The notes under the pieces: model-generated | The model's input: the letters and a program-made list of their open reading frames with translations, nothing else | What the model was told of the DNA's origin: nothing | The model's database searches: none | Assembly (NCBI GenBank): GCA_018399455.1 | Contig: JAGYOT010000066.1 | Location: 1 to 8,149 of the forward strand | DNA from: Desulfobacterales bacterium | GTDB lineage: Bacteria > Desulfobacterota > Desulfobacteria > Desulfobacterales > Desulfosalsimonadaceae | Reading direction: 5' to 3' | Length of the DNA stretch: 8,149 nucleotides | Shown: positions 6,862-8,149 of the stretch, in pieces | Numbering within the stretch: the stretch's first letter is position 1 | Layout: every line of letters starts with the position of its first letter | Made by a program: the position numbers and the translations under genes

Positions 6862-8149
6862 ATGACAGTTCTGGAAATTCTCAAAGAGCGCGGATTTATA
6901 GAAAACACAACTCATGATAAAGAGCTGGCGGATCATTTTCAGGCCGGAGCCGCCACCTGTTACATTGGATTTGACCCAACCGCTCCCAGTCTGCACGTGG
7001 GTCACCTGATTCCGATCATGTCATTGGCCCACATGCAGCAAAGCGGCCACCGGCCGATCGCCCTGGTGGGCGGCGGGACCGGTATGGTTGGGGATCCCAG
7101 TGGAAAGACAGAAATGCGTAAAATGATGACCGTTGAAACCGTGAAAGAAAATGCGGCAGGTATCAAACAGCAGCTTTCCCGCTACATTGATTTTTCGGCT
7201 GGAAACGCCAGGATGGTCAATAATGCCGATTGGCTGGTAGGGCTTGAGTATATACCGTTTTTGCGTGATATCGGACGTCATTTTTCCGTTAACCGGATGA
7301 TCAAAGCGGAGAGCTATCGTGCGCGCCTGGATTCTGAAGAAGGTCTTAATTTTATTGAATTTAATTATATGCTGCTGCAGGCCTATGATTTTCTGAGACT
7401 CTTCGAAGACCATGACTGCCGTATACAGATGGGCGGCAACGACCAATGGGGCAATATTGTGGCCGGAATCGAGTTGGTTCGGCGGATACATCAGGAAGAG
7501 GTCTTTGGGATCACATTTCCCCTGATAACCACGAGCAGCGGTGCCAAAATGGGAAAAACTGCCAAGGGTGCTGTATGGCTGGATTCTGAACGCACCTCCC
7601 CCTACGATTACTATCAGTTCTGGGTCAATACCGATGACCGCGATGTGGTGCGGTTTTTATTGCTTTTTACTTTTCTGCCCATAGAGGAGATAGAAGCGGT
7701 AAAGCATTTAAAGGATGCAGATTTGAACACAGCCAAGGCGATTCTTGCGTTTGAAGCCACAAAATTGTGCCATGGCCCGTGGGAAGCGGAGAAAGCCTTC
7801 AATGCAGCGGCTGCGGTATTCGGAGCCAGAGTGATTGCCAAAGAGATTTTGCCATCCAGTTCCATACCCAGGGCAAGTCATCATAAAGACCTTGACAATT
7901 CGGTGCCGTCATCGGTATATGAAGAATCCGATTTAATTACGGGAATCGTTGCATTTAAGCTTTATCAGCAGGTTGGACTGGCCCAGTCTGCGAGTGCCGC
8001 GCGCCGGCTCATCGAACAGGGAGGGGCTTATATCAACGGCCAACGCATAGAATCTACTGATTATCTGATAACTCTCAGTGATGCCGCCTCAGATGAAATC
8101 CTTCTTCGGGCTGGCAAAAAAAAATATCATAAAATAAAGGTGACCCGAT
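6862..8149 (+). CDS. tyrS: Tyrosyl-tRNA synthetase (3' end just outside window)
   Basis: The enzyme charges tRNA-Tyr with tyrosine in the cytoplasm. The frame from ATG 6862 is open to the right edge, giving 429 residues. Numbering matches the Bacillus enzyme closely: Y34, D38 and T40 lead into SLHVGH, the HIGH motif (45-48); the tyrosine-specificity residues Y169, Q173 and D176 are in YMLLQAYDF; and the KMSKS loop appears as KMGKT (229-233). The tRNA-binding S4 domain starts near residue 374 (SAARRLIEQGGAYINGQRI). The last visible residues KKKYHKIKVTR look like the usual C-terminus, so the stop is probably only a codon or so away. TAAGGA (6845-6850), overlapping the rny stop, is the likely ribosome site. 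A run of nine A (8116-8124) encodes three Lys. Confidence 0.97.
   Translation, partial: MTVLEILKERGFIENTTHDKELADHFQAGAATCYIGFDPTAPSLHVGHLIPIMSLAHMQQSGHRPIALVGGGTGMVGDPSGKTEMRKMMTVETVKENAAGIKQQLSRYIDFSAGNARMVNNADWLVGLEYIPFLRDIGRHFSVNRMIKAESYRARLDSEEGLNFIEFNYMLLQAYDFLRLFEDHDCRIQMGGNDQWGNIVAGIELVRRIHQEEVFGITFPLITTSSGAKMGKTAKGAVWLDSERTSPYDYYQFWVNTDDRDVVRFLLLFTFLPIEEIEAVKHLKDADLNTAKAILAFEATKLCHGPWEAEKAFNAAAAVFGARVIAKEILPSSSIPRASHHKDLDNSVPSSVYEESDLITGIVAFKLYQQVGLAQSASAARRLIEQGGAYINGQRIESTDYLITLSDAASDEILLRAGKKKYHKIKVTR

Noticed and set aside
7021..7865. Minus-strand frames of 156 and 83 codons near the right edge
   Set aside because: The plus strand here encodes tyrosyl-tRNA synthetase with all motifs in place, so these are antisense shadows.
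8116..8124. Run of nine A near the tyrS 3' end as a programmed slippage site
   Set aside because: It encodes the ordinary Lys-rich C-terminus of TyrRS, and the reading frame continues normally to family-like final residues. No stimulatory structure is visible.

Overview
The window is a densely packed bacterial chromosome segment with every gene on the + strand. Sequence and gene content suggest a member of the Desulfobacterota (former Deltaproteobacteria), probably a sulfate-reducer-like lineage. The F1 ATP synthase subunits are proteobacterial in type. RNase Y, which most gammaproteobacteria lack, sits beside a proteobacterial-type 6S RNA and a ZapA gene. Base composition looks close to half GC. 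The lineage is an inference from gene content, not a database result.

Layout. Positions 2-3322 hold the end of an ATP synthase operon in the usual order: atpA (3' end only), atpG, atpD and atpC. It closes at a strong intrinsic terminator (3376-3410). A candidate promoter immediately follows, then a single-domain GlmU-type nucleotidyltransferase (3464-4234) that lacks the usual acetyltransferase half. A second candidate promoter lies over the 3' end of that gene and would drive a pair of small cell-division genes: a ZapB-like coiled-coil protein (TTG start) and ZapA (GTG start).

The 434-base gap after zapA is not empty. It carries a well-supported 6S RNA (about 4921-5105) with its own promoter. 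Its long closing stem, running into a T-rich tract, can also serve as terminator. A 175-base leader follows, in which I see no convincing gene. Then come rny (RNase Y, complete, 520 residues) and tyrS (tyrosyl-tRNA synthetase, running off the right edge probably within a few codons of its end).

Functionally the window joins energy conversion (F1), cell-wall precursor synthesis (UDP-GlcNAc), Z-ring assembly (ZapA/ZapB), global transcription control (6S RNA), mRNA turnover (RNase Y) and translation (TyrRS). I found no mobile element, CRISPR array, tRNA, rRNA or defence system, and nothing that looks like a wholly new system. The items most worth a second look are the 6S RNA with its predicted pRNA switch, the truncated GlmU with two altered motif positions, and a Shine-Dalgarno-like internal start in rny that could yield a soluble KH-HD form.
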